DNA from: Alisma plantago-aquatica
Taxonomy: Eukaryota; Streptophyta; Magnoliopsida; Alismatales; Alismataceae
NCBI GenBank assembly: GCA_963693085.1
Contig: OY856409.1
Coordinates: 518,220,303 to 518,284,302 of the forward strand
Direction: 5' to 3'
DNA: 64,000 bases
The notes beneath the pieces are model-generated. The model saw only the letters and a program-made list of their open reading frames with translations. It did not search any database and was not told the origin of the DNA. This document shows positions 35,843-48,548 of this stretch, piece after piece. How positions within the stretch are numbered: the first letter of the stretch is position 1; each line of letters starts with the position of its first letter. A program made the position numbers and the translations under genes.

Positions 35843-37034
35843 TGTTGGTATGTATGCCCTGAGAGCCAATCATGGGATGATTGGTGGGATACATTAAGAT
35901 TGATTTGATAAACATCAAAGGCAAGCTTCCAATTCTTTCTAGTTCAGTCATATGAGATAATGATAGAATAGATTGAATGTCTAGAGAATGACAGTACTCA
36001 ATGACGTATGCTTTTAGGTTGAGGACCTGAACGATGAGATCATATGAATGCTAAGAGTTTGTACATTCTTATTATGTCCCTAGTCAGATGTCATTATGGA
36101 AGGTAGATAGACAACAATGACACACAAGACTAGATTGTGGTGTTGGTTGATGATAGAATTGCATTAGTCATGATATGGAGATATCAAACCAAACACATAG
36201 GTACATGTTTGAGAACAAGTGTACCGGACAGACCCATTGTGAGTTCGACACATGGAATCATGACATGGTAGTCACACCCAGTTCTCACAGTGATGGTGGT
36301 GAGTGTGATTCTTTGACCAGAAATCACTACACTCAACACATGTCATTGGGTACACTTTGACATCATCAAATGTAGTCCTAAAACATGGGTAGTTATAAAG
36401 GTGATGATTGGGTGGCTTTGACACATGGGGCTTTTGAGGGGTGAGTGATAGATATGGGATTTGTCCCTCCTGAGGGAGTTTGATATCGATGGCCACTTGA
36501 TGAGTAGGATTGAGATAGGAATGCACACACATGTGTGAATCAGTATGTGATATTGATGTCATACATATCTCCTCCAATCTACTCTAAGATCAAGAAAATG
36601 AATGAACGTTGACAGGATGACTATTCCATGCCTTGAGTTCATTTGGGATATCAGTGACGAAGGAATTATACATTCACTGTAACACCATTCATGGATTGTA
36701 GGATTGAAAGTTGTTCTCCAACTTTCTATTTCAGTTGGGTAGCACTGATGTACAACTAGGCACCGCTCTTTGCTTGTGAAGTCATAAGTGTTATGGACTT
36801 TCACTGCCAACGTGAAATGGACCTTTAGGGTCACACACATAGGATTTAACCTGGAAGAGGAGTTTATCCACAAATGATGTTTAGATTGATTACTATAGGA
36901 GTTTAGTAGTTCAATTAAATACTCAATCGATTGATAGCTCAATATCATAGTGCTCAAGGTGTTGGACTGATTGATTGGAGTATCAGATTGATTGAAACTG
37001 TGATTGACTGATTTGCACAATTCTACTGCCCCAA

Positions 37035-37154
37035 CTGATCGGCTCATGAGATGAACCGATCGACTCAGGTTGGTGAACCGATCGGCTCAATTGGTGAACC
37101 GATAAGCTCATGTGTCATGAAACGATCGGCTCAATTATTGAACCGATCGGTTCA
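37035..37154 (+). repeat. Array of CGATCG palindromes in family B U3
   Basis: Six motifs centred on GATCGG or a variant occur about every 20-25 bp. The last, TGAACCGATCGGTTCA (37139-37154), is a perfect 16-bp palindrome. A second, more decayed run with the same period lies at about 37300-37420, ending about 100 bp before the TATA box. The same clusters occur in the 3' LTR (about 43870-43966 and 44105-44235), and related motifs continue after the primer site (38510-38690). Confidence 0.75.
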
Positions 37155-37518
37155 TGGACCAACTAAGATCGTTTGGACAGTCAGAAGACTATTTTGCAAA
37201 TATAATTTGTTTCACTTGTACAAATTTGATTTGGACAAGGATTAATATTTGATTAATCAGAGACAAATTTTAAAGTCAATTTGAGTTGTATCAGGACCAT
37301 GAACCGAGCAGCTCAAAGCTCTAGCCGATCGGCTCAGAGCCCCAGACAATCGGCTCAGGTCCCAAACAATCGGCTCAGAACCTGAAACAGTTGTTTCAGA
37401 GTGTGAAACAATCAGTTCAGCTGGTGCAAGTTGGTTGTTTTGTGGAAAATCTCAAACCCTTCTACTCCTGCTTTAATCCCACATTGTCTGGGGTAGAGAA
37501 CCTTGTCCCATGACCCTC

Positions 37519-37528
37519 CTATATATAG
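37519..37528 (+). promoter_or_regulatory. TATA box of family B 5' LTR
   Basis: CTATATATAG follows CATGACCCTC. The identical box is at 44331-44340 in the 3' LTR. Confidence 0.7.
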
Positions 37529-38049
37529 GGGTATTGGGGGCTTCTCTGGACAACAACTCAGAACACCAGTTGCTCTGCAAAGTTATCGTTCTCTTTGGTT
37601 TTGGTAACCAAGAGAGAGCCCGAGCAAGTGCTACCTGATAAGGGAGGCACAGTAAGCGAAAGACAACTGTAGAAAAGTAACTGGTTGTAGGAGAGTGTGT
37701 TGGTGACTAGTACACTGACAGGAGGGTACGACTCCTTCTGATTCCTTGTGGGACAAGGAGATCAGAGTTTCGGGTGGTCCGCATGGACTACTTTAGAGGC
37801 GGGAGACTTCTGCCGCTCGGAGGACAGCTGTCAATCCCGACAGTCCCAGTGAGACCAAGAGTTACACAGACACCGTCCAAGACCGGAGGTGAAGACTGCG
37901 CATGTCGCCGAGCAAGCCTCGGGACAAGGTATGCCTCCATAAACCATCCTTCCTATTGTATAGACCTTGACGCAATTCCTTTATTCTAGGTTTGGGAGAA
38001 GAAAATTTTTATTTCCGCTGCCTTCTCTGTCTCCCCTAAAACCCAACAG

Positions 38050-38063
38050 TGGTATTAGAGCTC
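38050..38063 (+). other. Primer-binding site of family B
   Basis: TGGTATTAGAGCTC starts two bases after the LTR end. It matches the initiator-Met-tRNA type TGGTATCAGAGC with one C-to-T change. Confidence 0.85.
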
Positions 38064-39445
38064 GTCAACTGCTCTATACTTTAGGATTATGAATATGATC
38101 AATTTTTGTTTGTTGCCTTTATTTATTGCATACGATGCGAATAAAATTGGCTTTATGCATGTTAATCCTAAATCCACAAATCCCAATATACATATATGAT
38201 ATGTAATATGAATGCACTCGATACGCGTCGCCCTTAAACGAGTTTTGTGGTGGATGTATAACATAGTTATGGCCAATAAACCCTATGTATGTGTGCATGG
38301 TTGTATATGGTTGCTTGCATCTCGGTCTGTGCACCGATTCCCTATATCCTATTCCTGATGTAACTCGAGATAACTCAAGATTTCTTTCCTACCTTTTCTC
38401 CCCCCGAATGTAACTCGGGGTTTCCCAATTCAAATGTAAAATATGATAGATCTTTTATTTCCTGTTATGTCAAAGAATGGAGGACACCTGACGACAACTG
38501 AGACAATCGATTCAAGGCTTGAACCGATCGGTTGGCGATCCAGACGATTGGCTCGAGGAGCGATTCGAGTGGGTGGCAACCTTAGGAGATGCACAAAAAC
38601 CAGGTGAACCGATTGGTTGGAGGAGCCAACCAATCGGCTGGTGGCACCCAACCGACCGGCCTGATTGTGAGCCAATCAATCGTGGAGATGAGTTGATCAA
38701 ATCCAGAATGGAAAAGCACAGAGTTCATCTTGTACATGTTGCATGTGATGTAGACCTAGATGACTGTGATTCCTCTTGGCTCGAGGAATCACATTAGGAT
38801 GGCCTTATCATTTCACATATTTTCTATGGGATATAGCATGTATATGATACGTAGTATATATTGTGGTGATTGGATATGTATATGTACCTATAAAACCAAA
38901 TCCCTCATTAAATATTAAAGTTTTAGATGCCTTCCAAATACAACACACGTGAAAAGTTTGATCGACCAAGTGTGGGCACGCCCTAGCGTGGTGCACCGTC
39001 TATCTCATGGAAGCGTGAAGGATGGATATGTTGGTCTGCCCTAGCAGGGTGCATATTCATCGTGTTGGCTTTGGGTCAGACTTAACAAGGTGACCTAGAT
39101 AGGATCTAGTACCTTGAGGCAGGGAGGTTATCATTGCAAGGAGTTGCATATGACGTCTTTCAAGAGTTGCATATGATGCAATTGGCAAAAGTTGCCTACC
39201 TGGAAGATCTAAGTTGGGGTGACAGCCCTAGCTGGTTCATGACTTAGAGGATTTCAAGATCTTGACCCACTAGAAGATTGTTCGCTGCAATCTTCTGAAT
39301 TAATGGTGAGGGCTATCAATTTGAACAAAATAGTGGGAGTGATAATTAATTAAAGTCCTAATTATATCGTCAACCTTTCAAATCAATCAAATAAGTCAAA
39401 AATGAGTTTTGGACTAAATTGCATATATTTCCTTTTGTAGTTCAA
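38064..39445 (+). mobile_element. Family B leader (untranslated)
   Basis: About 1.4 kb separate the primer site from gag. A run of CCGATCGG-like motifs at 38510-38690 resembles that in the LTR. The overlapping plus and minus frames there (38519-38797, 38430-38675) follow from the palindromic repeats. Nothing else is recognisable. Confidence 0.7.
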
Positions 39446-40300
39446 ATGACAACAAACAACAATCACTTTTTGTTGTGATCGGTCCTTGAAAAGGACAAGC
39501 TGAATGGGACTAACTTCCATGACTGGTTTAGGACATTGAGAATTGTTCTCACTCAAGAGCGAAAGCTTTATGTCCTGGATACTCTGATTCCAGAGGAACC
39601 TACTCCTACTATAGCAAAGGTAGAAAGGGATGCTTACAAAAAGCATTTTGATGATGTCATTGATGCAAAGTGCTTGATGTTGTGCTCCATGAACCACGAG
39701 TTGCAGAGACAACATGAGAACATGGGTGTCATTGAGATGATTCAGCATCTCAAGAACATGTATGAAGATCAAGTACGACAAGAGAGATATGATGTCTCCA
39801 GGGTGTTATTCAAGTGCGTCATGATAGAAGGAGATCCAGTTGGTCCTCACACGCTCAAGATGATTGGGTATGTGGAGAACCTGACGAGACTGGGATTTCC
39901 CCTGAGCCAAGAGTTGGCTACTAATGTGATACTGCAATCATTGCCAGAATCCTATAGTCAGTTTCTGATGAACTACAACATGAACAACTTTGACAAGCCG
40001 TTGACATAGTTGTTAGGCATGTTGAGGACAACCGAGACACAGATGAAGAAGGACAAGCCTAAGTCTGTGATGATGATCAGTGGCAAGAAAGTCAAGTCCA
40101 AGCGCAAGGGCAACGACAAAGCTAAGAAGGGTTCTGATGCTAACTAGGAGCCCAAGGCATCTTCAGCTCTCAAGGCCAAGGGAGGCATGACCAAGAGAGG
40201 CAATTGCCACCATTGTCAAAAGTCAAGACATTGGAAAAGGAATTGTCCACTCTATCTGGAAGAACGAAAGAAGAAGGAGGGGACAGGCGTCTCTACCTAA
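39446..40300 (+). pseudogene. Family B gag, three in-frame stops
   Basis: From the ATG at 39446 a single frame of 285 codons runs to TAA at 40300, interrupted only by TGA at codon 11, TAG after NFDKPLT (about 40007) and TAG after GSDAN (about 40145). The N-terminal EKDKLNGTNFHDWFRTLRIV and the long helical middle fit the UBN2/Retrotran_gag capsid domain of copia elements. The C-terminal CHHCQKSRHWKRNC (about 40210-40250) is the CCHC zinc knuckle, with the usual glycine replaced. It is the best-preserved protein of the element. A 132-codon frame on the other strand is a shadow. Confidence 0.88.
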
Positions 40301-40339
40301 AGGTGTCATGAAATAAACTTGTAACACTTTTTGAGGTAT

Positions 40340-42260
40340 ATGATACCAAGATATAAAGTGTAAAGCACTCAATAAATGGGGCAAGTATTGCTGCCATAGA
40401 TAGGAGTAATTTAGTTTATTTTCAGCCTTGAAGGCATGTGATAGAGTTATGAACTGCTATTTCATATTTGCCAATGGATAGAAACACATTATTTTTTCAT
40501 ATTGTATGACAATGATAGCAATTAATAAAGTTGATGTTTCAATCTCAAAATATATGATCTTTTTGGCAATGCCTTGTTTATCTTGTGGTACTTGGTATGC
40601 ATAAGATAAAATGATACCTAAAAGTTATTGATAACTCAAACAATCAAATTAGCAAAAATCATGAAAATTTCATTTCTAGTTTCCATATGATGGATAAATG
40701 TAGACTCTTTTGGTTAGAGAACCAGTAAGAGACATGAATCTCTTTCACATGATTAATCAATCTTCACTAATAGTAGTGGGTGAATGATTATCCTATTAGG
40801 TATAATACATGTGATGTATTTATATACCTATTAGAGTTAATGCTAATACTTCAAGTGATGTTTAAAGAAATACCAATATGAATATCTTGAAGTGTTCAAG
40901 AATATCATAGATGAAGTATGAATTTGGTAAAGTGATAATTCTTGATGAGATCAATGAATGAAATACTTGGACCAAATGTTTGAGATCCTTATGAGTGATT
41001 ATGATAGTGTATCATAGTGAACTCATGATTAAGGCATGGTGATGTCTAAATCAAAAGGAGTTATACTCTAAGGAGTTAGAGGATGATTATAAAATAACTA
41101 ATTTCTTCTTAAATAAAGAATACCCCACACTAATAGAGGACATTAAGAATCACAAGGAGTTGTGAGTTCTTGTATCCTTGACAGATACACCTTAATTATC
41201 TATGTGATGAGTTGGTCATGTGATGAGTCAACTATCTAGATGAATATGAGGAACCTGATTTTGAGTTATGGTTTATGACCATTACATCCTACATGACTTC
41301 CATGTGAAGCATAAGGTATGACCTTGATGGTAGCACCCATTGGGATGAAATCCATAAGTGCAAATGAGTCTTAAGTGTTAAGACACATGGATGACATTTT
41401 GAGAAGGATAATGCTTGTTGATTGCAACTTAATGGCTAAAAGATTTAGCATACGGATACTAAAACCGCATTCCTATGAGGAATAAAACAAGGATGTGTAC
41501 GTGACACAACCTATAAGGTTTATGAATCCATTAATGCAAATGAAGTCTATAAGTTACAATGGACTAATCAATGTGATTGATTGAGTACAAGCAACTCAGA
41601 ACTGTGATCTTTACTTTGATGATATAGTCAAAGGATTTGACTGATATGTCAAAGATAAAGAAGGGATATGTGATTTAGTGGGAGCGTATTCACATTCCAC
41701 ATTTCGATGTGAAATGGAAATGTTCTAGAATGGAAATCCAAAGTGGAAATTATCTTTAAGGAAGATAGAGACGTTTCCTATGTGATAGGAATAGAGATCT
41801 ATAGAGATAGTTCTTGAAAACCTCTTGACATTGGCAATCTATACTGAAGAGTTCAGTATGCATAGATTTAGTGGGAGAAAACTTGTCCATGTTACATGGA
41901 GTCGGAATCCCAAGGACAAGTGTCCAATTCTTATGAAGAATGGGAACACTAAGAATAGATATGGATCTATCATGTATGTAATCATCCCATTATCTTGCAT
42001 GTATGGACATAGCAAGAATAAAGTGCATTCATCATCTTGTATGTAGGACATGACAATATGATGTGCTCATCCTGATAACTCATATGTGGGACATGATGAG
42101 TGGATGTCTGTCTAGTTCCAGTAAGGGTTACTGGTATACCATGAGAACTTGATAAGTACTTGAGAAGTACTATTTCTATGGAAATGAGGAAGGGTTCACT
42201 GTAAAGAGTTACACTGATGTGAACTTCCGAAAAAGGACAGAGAAATAATCGCAATATATA
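40340..42260 (+). pseudogene. Family B pol, heavily decayed
   Basis: Copia pol fragments follow in order across frames. A protease/pre-integrase segment (NGASIAAI, later NCYFIFANG) spans about 40375-40500. A weak integrase trace lies at about 40780-41000. RT follows: PIGMKSI at about 41338; TKTAFL then VYVTQP at about 41458-41510; LYFDDIVKGFD at about 41610; GIEIYRDSS at about 41788; then the C-terminal MHRFSGRKLVHVTW (41861 onward) and NPKDKCPILMKN. RNase H follows, with KYLRST at about 42153 and GFTVKSYTDVNF at about 42189-42225. Most of the integrase and the RT region with the YVDD motif are deleted or unrecognisable. The assignments rest on motif order and are firmest for RT and RNase H. 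Confidence 0.75.
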
Positions 42261-42665
42261 TGGGATATATATAAAAGTGAATGTTTGTTGATAATTGGAA
42301 ACGTTCCAATAAAGCTATATAAAAGGAAAGGCTGAGTATCTGTGTGTTAGAGAACAGAAGTGGATACTATACGGATTTGGAAGTTCATGAGATGAACTTA
42401 TAGATATTCCGATCTTTGATGACTAGTAAGGAGTACTTGATCATGCAATGTGGCTAAAGGTTAGAAAAGGAATACTAGATCGCATATTACATCAACTCCA
42501 TCTCATACGTGTGACGTACAGCTAAGAGATGAGAGACATGCAATTAATACTGACTTTGGCAAGGTATTTCCATAACTCACTATATTAGCACTAGAGCACA
42601 GTAACATGTGGGACATGTTTGAAGATCACTATGAATATGATTCAAGGGTGATTGGCTCACAGTGT

Positions 42666-42676
42666 AAGTGGGAGTC
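42666..42676 (+). other. Polypurine tract of family B
   Basis: AAGTGGGAGTC directly precedes the 3' LTR start at 42677. It is short, as in many copia elements. Confidence 0.7.
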
Positions 42677-44873
42677 TGTTGGTATGTATGCCCTGAGAGC
42701 CAATCATGGGATGATTGGTGGGATATATTAAGATTGATTTGATAAACATCAAAGGAAAGCTTCCAATTCTTTCTGGTTCAGTCATATGAGATAATTATAG
42801 AACATATTGAATGTCTAGAGAATGACAATACTCAATGACGTATGTGTTCAGGTTGAGGACCTTAACGATGAGATCATATGAATGCTAAGAGTTTGTACAT
42901 TCTTATTATGTCCCTAGTCGGATGTCATTGTGGAAGGTAGATAGACAACAATGACACACAAGAATAGATTGTGGTGTTGGTTGATGACGGAATCTCATTA
43001 GTCATGATATGGAGATATCAAACCAAACACATAGGTACATGTTAGAGAACAAGTGTACTGGACAGACCCACCATGAGTTTGACACATGAAACCATGACAT
43101 GGTAGTCACAGTCAGTTCTCACAGTGATGGTGGTGAGTATGATTCTTTGACCTGAAATCACTACACTCAACACATGTCATTGGGTACACTTTGACATCAT
43201 CAAATGTAGTCCTGAAACATGGGTTGTTATAAAGGTGATGATTGGGTGGCTTTGACACATGGGGCTTTTGAGGGATGAGTGATAGATATGGGATTTGTCC
43301 CTCCTGAGGGAGTTTGATATCCATGGCCACTTGATGAGTAGGATTGAGATATGTGTGTGCACGCATGTGTGAATCAATATGTGATATTGATGTCATACAT
43401 ATCTCCTCTAATCTACTCTGAGATCAAGAAAGTGAATGAACGTTGATAGGATGATTGGTCCATTCCTTGAGTTCATTCGAGATATCAGTGACAAAGGAAT
43501 TATACATTCATTGTAACATCATTCACGAATTGTAGGATTGAAAGTTGTTCTCCAACTTTCTATTTCACTTGGGTAGCACTAATGTACGACTAGGCACCAC
43601 TCTTTGCTTGTGAAGTCATAAGTGTTATGGACTTTCACTGCCAATGTGAAATGGACCTGTCGGGTCACACACATAGGATTTAACCTAGAAAAGGAGTTTA
43701 TCTACAAACAATGTTTAGATTGATTACTAAAGGAGTTTATTCATTCAATTAAACACTCAATCGATTGATAGCTCAATATCATAGTGTTCAAGGTGTTGGA
43801 CCGATTGATTGGAGTATTGGATTGATAGAAACTGCGATTGACTGATTTACACAAGTCTGTTGCCCCAATTGATCGACTCATGAGATGAACCGATCGGCTC
43901 AACTGGTGAACCGATCAGCTCATGTGTCATGAAATGACTGGCTCAATTTTTGAACCGATCGGTTCGTGGACCAACTGAGATCGTTTGGAAAGTCAGAAGA
44001 CTATTTTGCAAATACAATTTGTTTCACTTGTACAAATTCAATTTGGACAAGGATTAATATTTGATTAATCGGAGACAAATTTGAAAGTCAATTTGAGTTG
44101 GATCAGGACCATGATCTGATCAGCTTAGAGCTCCAGTCGATCAGCTCAGAGCCCCAGACGACCGGCTCAGGTCCCAAACAATCGGCTCAGGACCTGAAAT
44201 GGTCGTTTCAGAGTGTGAAATGATCGGTTCAGCTGGCGCAAGTTGGTTGTTTTGTGGAAAATCTCGAACCCTTCTACTCTTGCTTTAATCCTGCATTGCC
44301 CGAGGTAGAGAAACCTATCCCATGACCCTCCTATATATAGGGGTATTGGGGGCTTCTCTGGATAACAACTCCGAACGCTAGTTTCTTTGCAATGTTGTCG
44401 TTCTCTCTAGTTTTGGTAACCGAGAGAGAACCTGAGCAAGTGATACCCGATAAGGGAGGCACAGTAAGGGAAAGACAACTATAGAAAAGCAATTGGTTGC
44501 AGGAGAGTGTGTTGGTGACTAGTACATCGACAGGAGGGTATGACTCCTTCTAATTCCTTGTGGGACAAGGAGATTGAAGTTTCGGGTGGTCCGTGTGGAC
44601 TACTTCAGAGGTGGGAGACTTCTGCCGCTCAGAGGATAGCTGTTAATCCCTATATTCCCAGTGAGACCAGGAGATGCACAGACACCGTACAAGACCGGAG
44701 GTGAAGACTACGCAAGTTGCGAGGTAACGTCACCGAGCAAGCCTCGGGACAAGGTATGCCTCCACAAACCATCCTTCCTATTTTATAGACGTTGACGTGA
44801 TTCCTTTATTCTGGGTTTAGGAGAAGAAATTTTTTGTTTGCACTGCCTTCTCTGTCTCCCCTAAAACCCAACA
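42677..44873 (+). repeat. 3' LTR of family B
   Basis: Starts TGTTGGTATG, ends AACCCAACA, then CATAT. It aligns with 35843-38048 with scattered substitutions, and has an extra GAGGTAACGTC-like insertion near 44720 absent from the 5' LTR. TATA is at 44331-44340. The motif arrays at about 43870-44235 show more CG-to-TG/CA changes than in the 5' LTR at some positions (for example GAAATGACTGG for GAAACGATCGG). Confidence 0.92.
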
Positions 44874-45302
44874 CATATGTTCTTCCTTTTAATTATGATC
44901 ATTCAAATATACAGTATATAAAGTTCATTACATGCTTCAGTTAATTGTAATTGAAGTATCTTTATTTTTACTGAATAATTCTGTCAGAATTTCCCTCGGT
45001 CGACAACTTTCTCGACCGAGTGAGGTTCGGTCAAAATATTTTTCGATCGGCCATTTATTAGGTTTTTGTAGGCTTAAGATAGCAACTCTATCGGTCAACT
45101 AATTTCTCGACCGACATTGTCTCGGTCAACAACTTTCTCAACCGAGATTGTTTCTATATTGTTTTTCAGTAGTTGTTTTCAAGTAAAAACATAGATCAGT
45201 TTTACAAAATTACAAAAGTTAATGCTCAATTTAGTTGACATAAGACATTTGAATATCAAAGTAATGTTTTAGGTCAAATCTCAACTAATCAAATTAAAAT
45301 CT

Positions 45303-46976
45303 CTAGGTTTTAGGAACCCGAACTAGATCAACATCCTTTTTCTTATTTGTGAAAGAGAATGAATAATGTCCAAGATGTAAATAGTAATGACAACATATAG
45401 AATCAATTTCATATCTCTTCTTAGTTGGATTGACTTTTGACACATACATAACTTTAGTCTTGGGCACTTGTGTCCTTCTCATTCTAGATTTTTGAAAAGA
45501 TTTACCTTTGGGCTTATAACCTAGTCCTCTTCTTCCAATCTGACCAGAAGAATCTTGTATAATTTTATTAAGAATATCATTGTTTCTCAAGCTACTAATT
45601 TCTCTTTGTAATTTAGCAATCTCATCCATTTTCTTTTTGATATCTAACTTTGCTTGATCTAGATTAGATGATAAAGCATCTCTTTCCTAGTGTCTAAAAA
45701 TTATGCAGTTTTGTAAGCAAATCAACCTTTTCTTGAGAAAGAAGATCATGATTTGTTTCTAAAGTAAGCAAATTCATATTGAAATCATTTAAAGATGATT
45801 TCAAGGTAAAGTTTTAAGAAACAAAACTATCCTTTTTAAAAGAAATTTAATTTAGCATACAAATCCTCATTAGTTTTAGTAGCATTCTTAGTTTCTTTTT
45901 CAATCAACATATTTCTCATGTGTCTCTTGAAGACTAGCAATTAGATCTTCTTTTAGAAAATAAAAAAGGTCTACCTCTTCTTCTTCTTCATTTGTTGTAT
46001 CAATAAGGCACTCTACTTCTTTTTCTCCATCTTCACTATCATCACTTGAATCATACCATGTAGCTTTATATGCTCTTTCTTTCTTCTTGTGAGATGATTT
46101 CTTCCCCTTCTTAAGTTTGGGACAATCACCATTGAAGTGTCCCTTTTTGCCTCATTCAAAGCACCTAGAGGAAGAAACACTAGGAATTTTGTTAGTTTTA
46201 AAACTTCTATTTTGCTTACCATTTACAATGAGTGTTTCTTCTTCACTATCATCTTCGCTTATGTCATGACTATTCTTGGTTGATGCTTCAAATGCAATGT
46301 CCTTTGTTTTCTCCTTTTTGTGTTTAGCAGCCAATCTTTCTTCTTCTTCAAGGGTAGCTTCATGAGCCTCCAAGTTTCCAATGAGTTGCTCCATCTTTAA
46401 TGTAGTGAGGTCATTGGCTTCTTCAATGGTCATCACCTTTGGTATGTATTTTGGAGGCAAGCACCTAAGAATCTTTGATACTTGATCCTCTTCACTCATG
46501 GATTTACCTAATGCATTCAACCCATTAACAATAGAAGAAAACTTTGCATACATTTCACTAATAGACTCATATGGCTCCATACGAAACTGTTCAAACTTTT
46601 GTTTAAGCATACCGATTTTGGAATTCTTTACTTGAACAGTTCCTTCATAAGTAATAGAGAGTCTATGCCATATTTCATATGCAGTTACACAACTTGATAT
46701 TCTATTAAACTCACCTACAGAGATTGAATAATAAAGGATACTTACATCTTTTGCATTTAATTGGGCTAGCTTTACCGTATTAGCATCCCATGTAGCATAC
46801 TCCGTTTGAGGAAGAGTGTAGGCATTTGAGACCATTCTCCATACATACCAGCTTATCCCTTGAAAGTAGAATTGCATCCTCCTCTTCCAATAGGTGTAGT
46901 TGGTGCCATCAAATGGTGGAGGCCGAGCTACGAGTGTTCCTTCCAAGTTGAGGTTATTTAGTACCCCATCACCCAT
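45303..46976 (-). pseudogene. Unit 3 gag, broken
   Basis: ATG at 46976 (MGDGVLNN). The N-terminal 270 codons are open (46152-46976), with the complete capsid region (FDGTNYTYWKRRMQFYFQGISW, EIWHRLSITYEGTVQVKN, MYAKFSSIVNGLNALGK). The frame stops inside the first zinc knuckle, where the second Cys codon is TGA. A deletion near 45680 removes part of the linker, the shared stop is at about 45694, and knuckle 2 has lost two cysteines (CHYYLHLGHYSFSF). The protein ends VRVPKT. It is the best-preserved gag N-terminus of the array. Confidence 0.85.
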
Positions 46977-47025
46977 TTTCTTCAAGACTCGATTAGATCT
47001 CCTTAAAGCCTGCTCTGATACCAAA

Positions 47026-48548
47026 TGAAAAACCACTAGAGGGGAGTGAATAGGGTTTTATGATGATTTAAAAATTAATTCAACTAAACAAACAATCACA
47101 AGAATGTTGGAGAAGGAGACACGTCGTTTAGAGTTGTTCCACCCTTAGCAAATACTTAGGGAGTCAGTCCACTACCCAATTGTTTCCAATTGGGATTTTG
47201 AAAGCACTTGTATTTTATTACCTCACAATAAGATACAAATACCTTCACCCTTAGGATATACTTCACCTAGAAGTAGTCTCACCAACCTTGAAGCATCCTG
47301 CTTTGAAGTAACTCCAAGCTCCCCCTTGAAGTAACCTTCCTCTTGAAGTAGCTTCCCATTGAGACAACCTTCTTGCAGTAATCCTAAGTCCACCGAGCTA
47401 CCTTCACCACCGAAGAAGATCCAACAACCTCCTTTCTACAGCCTCCAACCTAGGAGTAGCAAAGGAGAACCAAAGAAATAAAAAGGAACAAGAAAGAAGA
47501 AGGAAAGTACAACTTTACCAATGTAGCACAAGGCTTGAATCCTATATCAAGCGTTTGATCTCCTAACCAAAGTGGATGGATGTGAATGTATAGTGGATAG
47601 GAGATATCATCCTATAGGACACAAATTCACAGCTTGTGGAAATGTTTTACAAGTGAAAGCTTTGATAATGGCTTGCTACAATGTGATCTCAAGTGAATTG
47701 TATATGCAAGTTGTGTACTCAAGTGAGTTTAGGTGTCCTAAGGCATGTCCTATTTATAGGAATGGCCTACTAGTGCTTAGGGAAATTCTAGACACTTTCT
47801 AGGGGGTTCTTAGTGCTTAACTAGCCGTTAGGTATCCACTAATTGCATTAGTAACAGCTAGTTAATTACTTCTAAAAAGTGTAGACAGACACCTTCTCAG
47901 TCGAGAAGTTTGTCGACCGAGTATCTCTTAGAAGAGGAAATTGTCGACCGAGGGTGAGTCTATAGCAACATTCAACTCAACTCCCAACCACTTTTTCCAC
48001 TAACTCTAATGGTTATATAACTAAGTCTAATGGCTATAGAACATGCTCGAGACACTGTTTCGGTCGAAGTAAAGTTCGACCGAGCCTTTCTCTGTGATTG
48101 CTTTTAGCAGGTTATGCTAAGATGTTTGTTCTTTAGACTTGGGAGTTTTTCGGTCGAGAAAATGTTTGACCAAGAGAGTATCTCGGTCGAGAAGTGTGTC
48201 GACCGAGACAAACTCTGTTTCAAAACATTAACTCATATGCTAAGTGTAAGAAATGAATGTGCAGTTGTGATGTGCACTTAGGGATGACTTGTCTAAGTGT
48301 TGTGTGTGGATGGGGAAGATCTAAATGCTTGATTTATATGATATCTAAGTACTTGTACATTATAAATTTTTACAAGTTTACATTTGATTACTATCATGAA
48401 AATAAAGCAATTTAAGCATGTAGATCTTTGAAAACTTTGTCATCCACTTTGTTCCTGAAATACTCAAGTAGCACTTTAGATCCACAAGAATGAAATGTTT
48501 GTCATCATCAAAACAAAGGAATTTTAATAATGTCCAATTTATCCAGCA
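47026..48548 (-). repeat. LTR d (inner, 1523 bp)
   Basis: It shares with LTR e a deletion of about 11 bp (ACCTCACAATAAGATAC, where LTRs a-c have AAGGATGTTACATAAG). A perfect dyad is at 48182-48207 and another at about 48059-48084. The high end (TCCAGCA) has drifted from GCCAACA, so its terminal TGTTGG is now TGCTGG on the minus strand. TATA is at 47749-47760. Confidence 0.9.

Larger units (their letters stand above)
35843..38048 (+). repeat. 5' LTR of family B
   Basis: U3 has two clusters of GAACCGATCGGCTCA-like motifs (37035-37154 and about 37300-37420). A TATA box follows at 37519-37528 (CTATATATAG). The R/U5 part includes a GC-richer stretch (37600-37930). Overlapping minus-strand frames at 36272-36577 and 36559-37047 recur in part in the 3' LTR, but only as a result of LTR identity. 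Confidence 0.92.
35843..44873 (+). mobile_element. Family B copia element, complete ends, decayed coding
   Basis: LTRs of 2206 bp (35843-38048) and 2197 bp (42677-44873) start TGTTGGTATG and end AACCCAACA. A primer site and a purine tract sit at the inner edges, and CATAT duplications outside. The 4.6-kb interior has a copia Gag with only a few stops and pol remains in the copia order (protease, integrase, RT, RNase H) that are too short and too broken for function. It inserted into unit 3 after the array unit existed. Confidence 0.92.

Noticed and set aside
36272..37047. Minus-strand frames in the family B LTR, partly repeated at 43112-43396
   Set aside because: The two LTR copies differ too little to show constraint, the frames overlap in two phases, and they lie antisense to the LTR promoter.
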